Assembly: GCA_903813345.2 (NCBI GenBank)
Contig: CAIIXF020000006.1
Span: forward strand, 4,483,096 to 4,547,095
Source of the DNA: Owenia fusiformis
Taxonomy: Eukaryota; Annelida; Polychaeta; Sabellida; Oweniidae
Length of the DNA stretch: 64,000 nucleotides
Direction: 5' to 3'
The position numbers were made by a program, and so were the translations under genes. Under the pieces are notes generated by a model. It was not told where the DNA came from. It saw only the letters and a program-made list of their open reading frames with translations, and did no database searches. This document shows, one piece after another, positions 23,401-36,027 of this stretch. Numbering within the stretch: position 1 is the stretch's first letter; each line of letters begins with the position of its first letter.

Positions 23401-26400
23401 CCCTGTACTTGCCACAGATCCGCTGTATCTCCTTTATACATCAGGAACTACAGGGACTCCAAAGGTATAGTTTTCACCTATTGTACGCAAATATGACTCT
23501 ATTAGTATAACACGTACTGTAGTGAGTGCTGCCAAGCCACATGATTGTGTCCCTGTACTTGCCACAGATCCGCTGTATCTCCTTTATACATCAGGAACTA
23601 CAGGGACTCCAAAGGTATAGTTTTCACCTATTGTACGCAAATATGGCTCTATTAGTATAACACGTACTGTAGTGAGTGCCTCCACACGATTGTGTCCCTG
23701 TACTTGCCACAGATCCGCTGTATCTCCTGTATACATCAGGAACTACAGGGACTCCAAAGGTATAGTTTTCACCTATTGTACGCAAATATGGCTCTATTAG
23801 TATAACACGTACTGTAGTGAGTGCCTCCACACGATTGTGTCCCTGTACTTGCCACAGATCCGCTGTATCTCCTGTATACATCAGGAACTACAGGGACTCC
23901 GAAGGTATAGTTTTCACCTATTGTACACAAATATGACTCTATTAGTATAACACGTACTGTAGTGAGTGCTGCCAAGCCACACGATTGTGTCCCTGTACTT
24001 GCCACAGATCCACTGTATCTCCTGTATACATCAGGAACTACAGGGACTCCAAAGGTATAGTTTTCACCTATTGTACACAAATATGACTCTATTAGTATAA
24101 CACGTACTGTAGTGAGTGCTGCCAAGCCACACGATTGTGTCCCTGTACTTGCCACAGATCCACTGTATCTCCTGTATACATCAGGAACTACAGGGACTCC
24201 GAAGGTATAGTTTTCACCTATTGTACGCAAATATGACTCTATTAGTATAACACGTACTGTAGTGAGTGCCTCCACACAATTGTGTCCCTGTACTTGCCAC
24301 AGATTCGCTGTATCACCTGTATACATCAGGAACTACAGGGACTCCGAAGGTATAGTTTTCACCTATTGTACGCAAATATGACTCTATTAGTATAACACGT
24401 ACTGTAGTTAGTGCTGCCAAGCCACACGATTGTGTCCCTGTACTTGCCACAGATCCGCTATATCTCCTGTATACATCAGGAACTACAGGGACTCCCAAGG
24501 TATAGTTTTCACCTATTGTACGCAAATATGACTCTATTAGTATAACACATACTGTAGTGAGTGATTCACACAATTGTGTCCCTGTACTTGCCACAGATCC
24601 GCTGTATCTCCTGTATACATCAGGAACTACAGGGACTCCGAAGGTATATTTTCACCTATTGTACGCAAATATGACTCTATTAGTATAACACGTACTGCAG
24701 TGAGTGCTGCCAAGCCACACGATTGTGTCCCTGTACTTGCCACAGATCCACTGTATCTCCTGTATACATCAGGAACTACAGGGACTCCAAAGGTATAGTT
24801 TTCACCTATTGTACACAAATATGACTCTATTAGTATAACACGTACTGTAGTGAGTGCTGCCAAGCCACACGATTGTGTCCCTGTACTTGCCACAGATCCA
24901 CTGTATCTCCTGTATACATCAGGAACTACAGGGACTCCAAAGGTATAGTTTTCACCTATTGTACACAAATATGACTCTATTAGTATAACACGTACTGTAG
25001 TGAGTGCTGCCAAGCCACACGATTGTGTCCCTGTACTTGCCACAGATCCACTGTATCTCCTGTATACATCAGGAACTACAGGGACTCCGAAGGTATAGTT
25101 TTCACCTATTGTACGCAAATATGACTCTATTAGTATAACACGTACTGTAGTGAGTGCCTCCACACAATTGTGTCCCTGTACTTGCCACAGATTCGCTGTA
25201 TCACCTGTATACATCAGGAACTACAGGGACTCCGAAGGTATAGTTTTCACCTATTGTACGCAAATATGACTCTATTAGTATAACACGTACTGTAGTTAGT
25301 GCTGCCAAGCCACACGATTGTGTCCCTGTACTTGCCACAGATCCGCTATATCTCCTGTATACATCAGGAACTACAGGGACTCCCAAGGTATAGTTTTCAC
25401 CTATTGTACGCAAATATGACTCTATTAGTATAACACATACTGTAGTGAGTGATTCACACAATTGTGTCCCTGTACTTGCCACAGATCCGCTGTATCTCCT
25501 GTATACATCAGGAACTACAGGGACTCCGAAGGTATATTTTCACCTATTGTACGCAAATATGACTCTATTAGTATAACACGTACTGCAGTGAGTGCCTCCA
25601 AACCACACGATTGTGTCCCTGTACTTGCCACAGATCCACTGTATCTCCTGTATACATCAGGAACTACAGGGACTCCAAAGGTATAGTTTTCACCTATTGT
25701 ACGCAAATATGACTCTATTAGTATAACACGTACTGCAGTGAGTGCTGCCAAGCCACATGATTGTGTCCCTGTACTTGCCACAGATCCACTGTATCTCCTG
25801 TATACATCAGGAACTACAGGGACTCTAAAGGTATGTTTTCATATATTGTACGCAAATATGACTCTATTAGTATAACACGTACTGTAGTGAGTGCTGCCAA
25901 GCCACATGATTGTGTCCCTGTACTTGCCACAGATCCACTGTATCTCCTGTATACATCAGGAACTACAGGGACTCCAAAGGTATGTTTTCATATATTGTAC
26001 GCAAATATGACTCTATTAGTATACCACGTACTGTAGTGAGTGCTGCCAAGCCACATGATTGTGTCCCTGTACTTGCCACAGATCCGCTATATCTCCTGTA
26101 TACATCAGGAACTACAGGGACTCCAAAGGTATAGTTTTCACCTATTGTACGCAAATATGACTCTATTAGTATAACACGTACTGTAGTGAGTGCCTCCAAG
26201 CCACATGATTGTGTCCCTGTACTTGCCACAGATCCGCTATATCTCCTGTATACATCAGGAACTACAGGGACTCCAAAGGTATAGTTTTCACCTATTGTAT
26301 GCAAATATGACTCTATTAGTATAACACGTACTGTAGTTAGTGCTGCCAAGCCACATGATTGTGTCCCTGTACTTGCCACAGATCCGCTGTATCTCCTGTA

Positions 26401-29400
26401 TACATCAGGAACTACAGGGACTCCAAAGGTATAGTTTTCACCTATTGTACGCAAATATGACTCTATTAGTGTAACACGTACTGTAGTGAGTGCCTCCAAA
26501 CCACACGATTGTGTCCCTGTACTTGCCACAGATCCGCTATATCTCCTGTATACATCAGGAACTACAGGGACTCCGAAGGTATAGTTTTCACCTATTGTAT
26601 GCAAATATGACTCTATTTTATGTTTGAATGTTTAAATGTATGATAACACCTACTGTCTGATTTCTTTTAGTTCAACTTCATTCATTGTCTTTAAAATATG
26701 TTTGCACAAGTGCCAATGGTAAAAGACTACTAAAAAATATTACAAAACAGAGCAGGCAAATTAAAAGTTTAAGAGAACAAGTCATAATGAAAATAAACCC
26801 AAATATCCCAAACAATGAACTTATGTGTAAAGAAACAATGTCTAATACCCCCCTTCCAACCACTCTTTACGAAATGTTTGTTATTCTTACAGGCTATAAT
26901 TCGGCCCAATGGGGGACATGCTGTTGTGTTATACTGGAGCATGTTCAACTCATATGGCATAAAGCCAGGAGAGGTACTTGTTGTACTTTAGATTTCATTA
27001 AAGATCAGCACTACCTGATAGCATGTACATTAAGAAATCTTTTCTTTACAGTATACTATATAAAGCTCTAAAAGTATATGTCATTTAAAAATGTAAAGCT
27101 CATCAAAATGTCAGATTGAATTTTTTAGGAATGTATTTCAAGATGAATTGAATCATAGAAATGGTAGAGCCATAAATGTTAAACTCTGAAAGATTTAAAA
27201 CTTATTTTCTTTGTATGCAGGTCTGGTTCTCTGGTTCTGATCTTGGTTGGGTAGTGGGTCATTCCTACATATGCTATGCTCCTTTATTGCATGGCAACAC
27301 CACAGTTTTATTTGAGGTAAGACTATTTATTTTTGTCTCAGAATTTTATGGTGTGATGTTTGATTATAAGCCAAGAAAATTACATATAGTGTATGTAACA
27401 TATTACAATTTGGTTTATAGACTCTATTCTGCCACAGTTGTTCTGCAGAAAGAATGAAGTTATAATTAAATGTTATGTAACAGTTACGACGATAATGGTA
27501 ATCATTGAGCAGACTTACAATTTATCATCTACAGTTAAAGTGCATGTATCAGATTCAACCTTTTCTCTCAAAATAGCAATGTCTTTTTAAGGGTAAGCCA
27601 GTTGGTACCCCCGACCCAGGCACATATTGGCGAGTGATCCATGACCATGGCGTTGCGGCCATGTTTACTGCCCCTACTGCTCTGAGAGCTATACGTAGAG
27701 AAGACCCCAAGGGTGCTTACATGAAGAAATACTTTCTTGGCCAGTAAGTATTAAAATGTATTGCAGGCATATAGTGTCAAATAGTGGCACAATGATAAAA
27801 ATCCAGTGCAACAATACACGTACATTAGATTAAATTCTAAACGTGTTGCGAGCGCAAAAAAACACACCCTCCCCCTGACAATTTGCTGGCTAAGCCCCTG
27901 AGTTATACAATAATAAATGCTTCATTTATTGCTGAAAGCTTTATCACATTTTTTCAAAATAGAGTACACTTGATGAAATGTAAGATTTACATGTAGCAGC
28001 TGATTTAATAAACAATTTTGAAGGAGAGGTATTTTCAAGTGTTTTTGTAAACCGCTAAATAGTAATGCATTCAAGAATAATAGTGTATGATATATGATTG
28101 ATTTGTAGTTTCCGAGAACTTTACCTAGCTGGTGAACATTGTGATCACGAGACACTGGAATGGGCTAGAGATACACTACAGAAACCTGTTATAGATCACT
28201 GGTGGCAGACTGGTATGTAATCTTATAAAGTCACAGAATGATCTAATTCATCATGGGGAAAAATTCACCTTAAATTTATCGCACTATTGTCATTTTGTCA
28301 TGTCGAATATGCATGCAGGCAGGCACTGCGGGCCCATGGCCACGACTAAACTAATATTTATCTCATTGGCTTGAATATTGTACAAAATGTATTGTTGGAT
28401 ATTATGTTTAAAAAATACCACATCCATGTCATGTAGATGGCAAGAAAAATATTTAAGTGTCTTTAATTTATTGTACATTACGGTTTATGTGTTTTAGAGA
28501 CAGGCTCTGCAATAACATGCTCTAACATGGGGTTGGGGAACAACCCATATCCACCAGCTGGAGTTGCAGGCAAACCTGTGCCAGGGTGGAACAGTATGTT
28601 TAAAAACCTTCTACTACGTCTATAGATCACATTTATTTACAAACTACCTGAATTCAACATAAATGAAGTAAATAAATTGTGAATAAAAGTTGAACAAATG
28701 AAGTATTATATATTTCTCCTCACCAAATTATGTTCGCTGTCCATCATTCCATGGACAAGGTGGTTATTCATGGTTGGAGCGCACCCTTATAAAAAATTCA
28801 ACCTTGAAAGTCCGAATTTAAACCGTTGCACAATCATTGTACAATCATTGATCCGATCATTTATGCAACCATGCCAACCGTTACGATGCAACCATTACAA
28901 TTTTGGTTGTAAACTCATTGAAAATGTTTCTATCATATGTAACCATTGTAAACACTTGACAATTTTGGTTGCATTTCTTGCAACCATTTCAATCGAATGC
29001 AACCCTTTGAAACTATGGCAATATTATCTCAATACAACATAAAATAATTATCTTGCTCTTTAAAAAATATATTTCAAATGTATGTATTTCATGCATACAT
29101 GTCAGAATTAAAATGGGTTGATTAAAGTAATGAAGTACTGAAATAGTTTAGTAAACTTGTCTTGTGAATGAAAATATATTGAACCTAACTTAAATCCCCT
29201 CGCTGTCATGACTATCATTTTTACAAAATCCCTTCAAAACTTTATAAGTTATTGCAAAAACATTTGACATTTTTTTGCTTGGGTCAAGTCTTGGAATTTA
29301 CGCTTCACCTTGTAATCATCACAATTATAAAGGAAGGAAGGAAGATGTATCTGGAAGTAAGAAATCCTTCAATCGGAAAATAATCTGTTTATTGATTTGA

Positions 29401-32400
29401 TATTTTAGATTTGATAGAGAAAATGCAATCAGACATTACAGGATGTGTTTTAGATAATTAAGTCGATAAACATAACTTAAAAAACTCTGATTACAGTTAG
29501 ACTCAGTCTCAGGATGTGTCTAAAGAAACTTTATTAATCCATTAATCCATAAACAAAACAAAAATAATTTGGCAAAGCAAAACAAACCTTAATACAGAGA
29601 GACTCTCAGTTTGATTAGAGTCTGCTATAAAGGAAGCATCCTATGTAATTTAATTATTTCATACACAGAACCTGATAAATAATTTGCCAAAGAAAATCTC
29701 CCAGATTTTCCTCCAGATTTTTCAAAGTTTAGAGTTTTGAAAAATAAGCCCTGTTTTTGGTTTTTATTTTTTAATCTTTAACACTTATTATTTAAACTGA
29801 AAACACTTTTCAGTACAAATGCTCTGCTCTAGTGAATACAGTAAAACCATGGACTTTCAATCTATTCAATACCCATGGTAAAACAAACTAAATAAAAATG
29901 AAATAAAAAAAATCTGAAAATATTATTTGCAGTTTCATATACTTGCTATTTGAGATTTCTCAACACTTATTGAAGTAATTGAATAAAGAAATAAACCCTC
30001 AAAAATCTAAAAACACTAACACCCCCCCCCCCCCCTCTGCATGAAATAGAGAATAAAAATAAATATATAGTAATATAGTATAACACAAGATGAAAATAGA
30101 TATAACAGAAACTAGGACTATGGACCCTTTTTCTGGTCAAGCATTTTAATTAGCCATTCAACCGTTTTAATTAGCTGTTCAACCGTTTTAATTAGCTGTT
30201 CAACTGTTTTAATTAGCTGTTCAACCGTTTTAATTGGCTGTTCAAGCATTTTGATTTGCCTAAACCCATGAGAATATCAATATGTAGTAGGTATTGTTGT
30301 GTTGAGCATTGTTATAAAAAATATTTGCCAAGAAAGAACATAGTAATTAAATCTGTTGTGAATAATGTGTTTCACACATAATATACAGTCAATATCAAAA
30401 TAGTTCTCTTGTTTGTATTTTTCAAATTTTAGTGAGTCATACTCTTGATATTAGGTGTGAACTACACATGGAAACATTTGAAGACCCATTTTGCTGAGGG
30501 GGGCTGGCTACTAGCATGTTCATTGTATATAAACTTTTGTGGGGGTCCTAAGCTAAACCCTCCGATATCAATATGTTCCCATACCAATCTATTTATATAT
30601 CATGGGTGTAGCAATAATTCATCTACCTCGACAAAATTTTACTTGAAATTATTAATTCAGATGTTTTCCAATTGAAACTGTAAAAATTAAGTCTTTGCTG
30701 CCTGAATGCATTATTACTTGTGATTACATATGTTTGCATTATTTTGTACATCATATCCTGCTTCTTTTGATCATATATTAGTCTGATCATGAACAAAAAC
30801 CATTGTGTCTCATCTTGTGATTTTGTTAAGTTTAAAGGAAATCTTAAGATTTTCCTTGGTCAATTTCTTAACAAAATTGGAATTTTGCTAAATTCTTTTC
30901 ATAATTAACATTAAAGATACATCATTTTGGCAATATCAGATAAAGGGAAATAAACACTAGATATGGTACTTTTAATTGTGTTATTAATGTAAATGACAGG
31001 GAACATAAATTATCATATGCCATTGAGTGGAAAACTAGTCTGGTATCGCATTCCTAAATCTGTACTGGAGAAAGAAACATATGAACATGAATTTAGTAAT
31101 TTACTATAATAAACATGCATGTATGCTTGAAGAAAAAATATCCTAATATACTGTTGTTGAATAGAGGTAGATTCAAATCCTTACTTAAAGATAATTTTAA
31201 TTCAGGTAAAATGATTATTTTATTGGAATGATACTAATTCAGGATGGTTGCAGGGGTTGAACTATGTAATCATTGAACAAAACATATTGCAACCGTTTAC
31301 ATTTCAATGTGAAATGGTTGCAGTTTGCAATGGTTGCAGATTACAATGATTGTATAGAAATGGTTGCGCAGTCGTTGAAAAAGAGTTGACTTTGCTTGGT
31401 TGAATGCAATGGTTGCACAATGATTGCTTATCATTGTACAATGGTTTTTCCTTTGATCTTAGTAGTTGAAACAATCAGTATTCAATGATTGATGGAAACG
31501 GTTTAAATTCGGACTTTCAAGGTTGAATTTTTTATAAGGGCTATGATGGTTATGTAAAATTATTTTTATTCATTCCTTTTAGTCAAGGTGCTCAGACAAG
31601 ACATGACAGAATGTGATGTAGATGAACTAGGCATCATTGTAGCAAAGTAAGAACTTTTGGTCTATTTCTGAATACATATTTCCTATGTCATGTTTGCATC
31701 CCTCTTCACGGATATTGTCATCCAGACCCTTGGATACGAGAGGCTTTATCATTTTTGCCATTAATCTTGATATATGAGATGAATTGTACAATATTCATTT
31801 TAAAAGTACATTTCCTATTTCAATTTTTAGTAGATTTGATAACGTCGATTCTGCACTTTTTGGAGTTATTTAATAAACAGCCATTTCAACATAATAAGGA
31901 TAAGTAAGATGTTTGGACATAACATATGTTTTACTCTAATTAGGTGCTTTTATCTTTCTTTATTTCAGACTTCCCTTACCACCATGTGCCATGTCTGGTT
32001 TGTACAAAAATGATGAGAAGTTCTTAAGTGCTTACTTCAAAACCTTTCCAGTAAGTCCAATAGTTCACAATGATTTATTTGATTACCAAAAAGAAACAAT
32101 TGTTTGATACAGTATATTATAAAACCCATTTCATAATAGACAAAGATTTTCAAGCTCATATAATTATATGGATATCTCAGGTTTTTCTTGGATTGAATCT
32201 GCTGTTTTTAGGAGTTATATATTATGATTTCTATTTTGATTTCAGTTCTGTTTTGATTTCAAGGCTATTGTGATTTCAGGTGTATTTTGATTTTTAGGGA
32301 TATTATGGTTTTAGGATTTTGTGTTTTCAGAAGTTTAATTGTTTTTTGAATATTGTGATTGAAGGTACTTTATGATTTAAGAGGTGTTATAATTTCAGTG

Positions 32401-35400
32401 ATGTATGATTTTCAGTATTATCAATTCAGGGATTTTGGATTTAAGTCATCTTATGATTTCAGGCTATTGTGATTTCAAGGGTATAATGATTTCAGGGATA
32501 TTATGATTCAACGGATGCTGGTTTCATTGACAAAGAAGGCAATATTGCTGTGATGTCACGTGTTGATGATGTCATCAATGTGGCAGGCCATAGATTATCA
32601 TCTGGTGCATTAGAAGAGGTTAGTTATTTCAAAATCATCATCATATTGAGAAGGTTGTTAAATTTTATTAGATTTAAGATTGAGCATGTTACTTTAACCA
32701 TCTCCAGTTCATCTGTCACCTCCCTCCATGCCCAAGGTCTATAGTTCAATATTTGATTGTTCACTGCAGGCTATGTTGGAACACCCAGACCTTGCAGAAG
32801 CTGCGGTTGTAGGAGTTCCTGATACTCTCAAGGGACATGTGCCCCTGGGACTGTGTGTAGTCAAATCAGGTATGTACCATCCATCCATGCAGGTGATATA
32901 GGCTTGATCCAATACCATTTAGAAACTTATGAGAGAACAAGTTCTGTTCAAAGCAAACTGGCCAGTATAAATCTCATAACCTGAACTCCTCACTTTCAGG
33001 AAATTGGCATCAACCAATTATGTGCATAATAACTCAAGAATCTAGCAAATTAGCTTTCATTGCTTTGATTATAGGTGAATTGGCGGGAAATGCCAATTAT
33101 CGTATCATGATGTTAATGTAACCTGACTTATCGTATGATCTGTAAAATGAAGCCCTCTGATTGGACAGTTCTTGTGCTGTACCAATCTGTATTGCTACTG
33201 AGATTGTTCCCGTTGATCATCTCCGGCGCACGATAAAAACGTTATTGAATGATTTGAAGTGCAATACAGGATATATTCTGGTTGAGAAATCCTGTATTGG
33301 AACGAGATGAAGTCGAGTGCCAATACAGAATATCGAGATAACTTATAATATTGTTCAAGCTACATGTATTTGCCATTCAATTTTTTCAAGCAATGAATGA
33401 TATTATTTTATAATTCCAGTGGGACTCCATATTTTAACATATATTTACAGGTACCAAGAAGCATAGTACTGATATAGTAAAGGAAGTTGTCCAATGTGTA
33501 AGAGATCATATAGGCCCAGTGGCAGCCTTCAAACAAGCAGTTATAGTGCCTAGGCTCCCTAAAACACGATCTGGCAAAGTGGCACGAAACACAATAGCAT
33601 CAATGGCATCTGGTAAATCATTTAAAGTAAGTGGATGTATTTGAACTTAAGGGTTAACAAGTTTGGTTCCGTAAGAACCAAACACTTGCATTATAATTCA
33701 ACACTTTGGAGGTCTTGAAGAAAATTACAGTTTTGGGACTGATATGATCCATATGACCTCACTAAAGGAACTCTAATGGTGTTTTGTTGGCATTTATGTT
33801 ATACATAAAATCCCCCTATATTGATATTGAAAATGTTTCACCATATATCTGTGTTTTTACACGTAATTCATAAAATCCCCAAATGTTGATTTTTGATTTT
33901 GTTTCTCATAGATTCCGGTTACCATCGAGGATCCCAGGGTATATGCAGAAGTTGCCATAGCAATAGAAACCATTGGGATCAACCCCGGAAAGCCATTATA
34001 AACAATAAATGGTCCGTTGTAATTTCTCCTAGCTTTTGCTTAAGTGGTATTACGCTTGCTGTGTGTATTTGCATACATTCAATGTAAGAGCTTCGATGAT
34101 TTAGAGCGAGGGACTTGGTGTGTTGGTATAGTGTTTCCCCCTTTTAACTGCTTAACTTTAGGCATGTGGCATGTGGATAGAGTTAACACTGTTGTATCAG
34201 CTTATATGTAACTCTACCAAGTTTGACTACTTAGAGGAAGTAGAAGGGATAGAGATGGTTGAAAGTAGGTTTCGAAAATATTGTCAAGATTTAATTTTTT
34301 TGCTTTAGTTTAACTCATTTAACAATTGAAATATATTGTCATTGGATTCATGATTGCATAAAACATGGCAAAGGGGTTGTTGATTCAGTCCATTTTATGC
34401 TATATATGAAAACATGCCATTTTGCTCTATTTTTCATCAAAATGGCCAGTCACCAAAATGGCTTTGGCCAGCAATGAGTTAACAGTTCAGAATTTACTTC
34501 AGGGTTCAATCTTTTGATTTTAATTAGGAGAACTGACAAAATTTGAAAATGTAGAGGCCCTAATTTTCAATTTAGAATTCAATTTGGGCATTTCTGTATG
34601 TTGAATTTTGAAATCTTTCAATTTATTGTTGATCAGATAACTCTACTTCAGAAAATAAAATCAGGATGACTGAGATGATTTTAGAAAATGTTTCCAAATA
34701 TTTACACTCTCTATCCCTTCTGTTCTTTAAATGTCCTTTCAGATTTTATTTCAGAATTTACATAGATAAAAATGTCACTGGTGCAAGAATACTTTTAGGA
34801 AGCTTCAATAACATATGTAGTATATATGGAGTAAACCAGCCCAAAGTATTCTATATGATGTCACAAATGTTTTTCAATGAACAATAAATGTCATCACCTT
34901 CCTAGCTTGAACGCTATATTTTGATTTACATTTAAAGGTAGTATCAGATATTGGGGATCTTTTGGGAGGTATTTTGAGAGGAAGACATCGGTAACAGTTT
35001 GTGTTGTTGCAATTTTGTCACTTCCTATAGATTTGATTCTGCCTTTAACATAGCTCGTCTCAGTCTTTGCTATTTATTTTGGTTGTTTGACATAAAACAA
35101 GCTTCTGTTATTTTTAAATTAAAATTTGGAATGCTGTACTGACACCTTGGGCAAATTGTCCCTTAATGTCAATAAAAGGACTAAATGGTTCCTTCAGAGC
35201 CATATAACAAAAACCTCAAGCCAACTGGCTTTGAAGAAACTTTTCCTCAATCATAATATCAGGGGTATGACATTATATTTAAATTTGGGTAAAAAATGGT
35301 CTGAGTAATTTTTTTTGGTGAAAATTTGGTGAGATAGTTGTCTTACCTGCCTCAGCTCATGCCTGGCTTAGGTCCATGATAATGTTCCCTAGTTGGTGTA

Positions 35401-36027
35401 CTGGGGTGTAGTATTTTTTATTTCTTTATCTTTAAACACTTTATTTTGAATTCTTATATCACATTTGTTTCAACATTTATTTCTTAATTTACACTGTTAT
35501 GGACCACAGGAAGTGTCACTTTTGTTGATTATAATTGAAGGGTTTCCATGGCAACAAATTCTTGATCTTGGGAAAATCAGATATTGGGGCATCTAATAAG
35601 CACACAGGGTTGGAACGATACAAAAGCATAAATACAATTTGTAAAATGCATAATGTATCATATTGTTTTTTCAAAGCGAATTATTTTATTTATGATTCTA
35701 CTGACATTATTGATAAATATAGCTTTCCATGAATGGGTGTAGTAATTTATTCAATGATATCCAGGTGCTTAACTTAATTCATATTTTCTATGAGAATGGA
35801 AAAATCATGGAAAAACCACATAATCACAACCCATAATCACAACCCATATATTCACAACCCATATAATCACAACCCATATAATCACAACCCATATATTCAC
35901 AACCCATAACCATTTCCTCGTATTGTTTCAGGTTCCTGCAAGCATTGAAGACCCAGGTGTTTACCCACAGCTTGCTGCAATATTCAAACAGATGGGATAT
36001 GTAGACCTGGGAGAACCTGAAATGTAG
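20488..36027 (+). CDS. ACSS3: ACSS3, mitochondrial short-chain acyl-CoA synthetase
   Basis: Sixteen coding exons chain in phase: 20488-20774, 21425-21569, 21973-22161, 22587-22718, 23021-23164, 26893-26973, 27221-27316, 27592-27743, 28109-28212, 28498-28593, 31583-31646, 31969-32050, 32496-32618, 32770-32869, 33451-33626, 35932-36027; 688 codons, as in vertebrate ACSS3. The first 45 residues are basic with almost no acids, a mitochondrial presequence. Adenylate-forming motifs are intact: P-loop [10 protein letters not shown] (about 290-299), HWWQTETG (about 440-447), GYYDSTDAG (525), [13 protein letters not shown], and the C-terminal PKTRSGK with catalytic Lys641. The enzyme activates propionate or acetate to the acyl-CoA using ATP. 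Exon 5 is followed by 23 tandem copies of its own 3' half and donor. The last exon has a homologous alternative at 33912-34001. Intron 10 holds a 2.8 kb inverted-repeat element. ACSS1/2 are less likely given [10 protein letters not shown] and the length. Confidence 0.95.
20905..21130. repeat. Tandemly duplicated SINE-like segment in ACSS3 intron 1
   Basis: The block containing CCTAGTGCCAAGCCAAGTCC and GATTCAAATCCCAGCATCTG occurs at about 20931-20975 and again at 21065-21110. The second motif resembles an RNA polymerase III B box (GGTTCAAATCC), so a tRNA-derived SINE is possible. No poly(A) tail or target duplication was identified. Confidence 0.4.
23072..26616 (+). repeat. 24-copy tandem array of exon 5 P-loop segment plus splice donor
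   Basis: The unit is about 148 bp (shorter variants near 144). Each unit contains 92 bases corresponding to the 3' part of ACSS3 exon 5 (coding VSAAKPHDC to [10 protein letters not shown]), the donor GTATAG, and about 50 bases of intron ending CGTACTGTAG. The first unit is the real exon end (to 23164); the other 23 fill intron 5. In each later unit the coding frame is followed at once by an in-frame TAG inside the donor. Copies 19 and 20 have donor GTATGT. Units 6-11 and 12-17 form an 888-bp higher-order repeat. Long minus-strand open frames across this array are artefacts of the repeat. Confidence 0.95.
28784..31540. mobile_element. 2.76 kb inverted-repeat element in ACSS3 intron 10
   Basis: The left end CCCTTATAAAAAATTCAACC and the following AAAGTCCGAATTTAAACCG are mirrored at 31498-31540 (CGGTTTAAATTCGGACTTTC to TTTTTTATAAGGG). 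Further inward both arms are rich in imperfect CAACCATTGTA / TACAATGGTTG words. The interior is AT-rich, has no transposase frame, and holds a 21-bp tandem repeat at 30144-30252 and a cytosine run at about 30021-30036. No target duplication is clear. It almost fills the intron. Confidence 0.75.
30144..30252. repeat. 21-bp tandem repeat
   Basis: About five copies of TTTTAATTAGCTGTTCAACCG with one or two substitutions each, inside the intron 10 element. Confidence 0.8.
32195..32495 (+). repeat. Repeated acceptor-like motif upstream of ACSS3 exon 13
   Basis: About fifteen diverged copies of a 15-25 bp unit built on TATGATTTCAGGG lie directly before exon 13, whose own start reads TGATTTCAG followed by GGATATTATGATTCAACG. 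Many copies carry TTTCAG or TTTTAG, so the array is a row of potential 3' splice sites ending in the real one at 32494-32495. Confidence 0.75.
33190..33360. repeat. Hairpin-forming repeat in ACSS3 intron 14
   Basis: CAATACAGGAT and ATCCTGTATTG form an inverted repeat around 33267-33301, followed by a third related copy GCCAATACAG near 33320. It may be a remnant of an inverted-repeat transposon. Confidence 0.4.
33912..34001 (+). CDS. ACSS3: Alternative proximal last exon of ACSS3
   Basis: After an acceptor (TTTCTCATAG) 29 codons and TAA follow in phase 0, the phase left by exon 15. The peptide starts [15 protein letters not shown] and parallels the distal last exon, which starts [15 protein letters not shown], so the two are homologous duplicates. 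An AATAAA at 34004-34009, within three bases of the stop, could end this transcript form. Use of this exon would give 686 residues. Both tails match the family pattern (IEDP), so either could be the ancestral one. Confidence 0.75.
   Translation: MPVTIEDPRVYAEVAIAIETIGINPGKPL
34004..34009 (+). terminator. Poly(A) signal behind ACSS3 proximal last exon
   Basis: AATAAA starts three bases after the TAA at 33999-34001. This very close spacing would give an unusually short 3' UTR but supports the exon as an independent transcript end. Confidence 0.45.
35817..35910. repeat. 15-16 bp tandem repeat before ACSS3 distal last exon
   Basis: Six copies of ATAATCACAACCCAT with small variations end about 22 bases before the acceptor of exon 16 at 35930-35931, leaving a short polypyrimidine stretch. 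Confidence 0.8.
35932..36027 (+). CDS. ACSS3: Distal last exon of ACSS3
   Basis: The acceptor TATTGTTTCAG is followed by 31 codons (starting [15 protein letters not shown]) and TAG, in phase 0. It shares the IEDP core and spacing with the proximal exon at 33912-34001. I took this one for the main model because its acceptor has the better pyrimidine tract; the choice is not certain. Confidence 0.8.
   Translation, partial: VPASIEDPGVYPQLAAIFKQMGYVDLGEPEM

Noticed and set aside
23624-26604. Long minus-strand open frames with repeated peptides over the ACSS3 array
   Set aside because: They are antisense readings of the 148-bp repeat; length arises from periodicity, and the sense strand explains the sequence.
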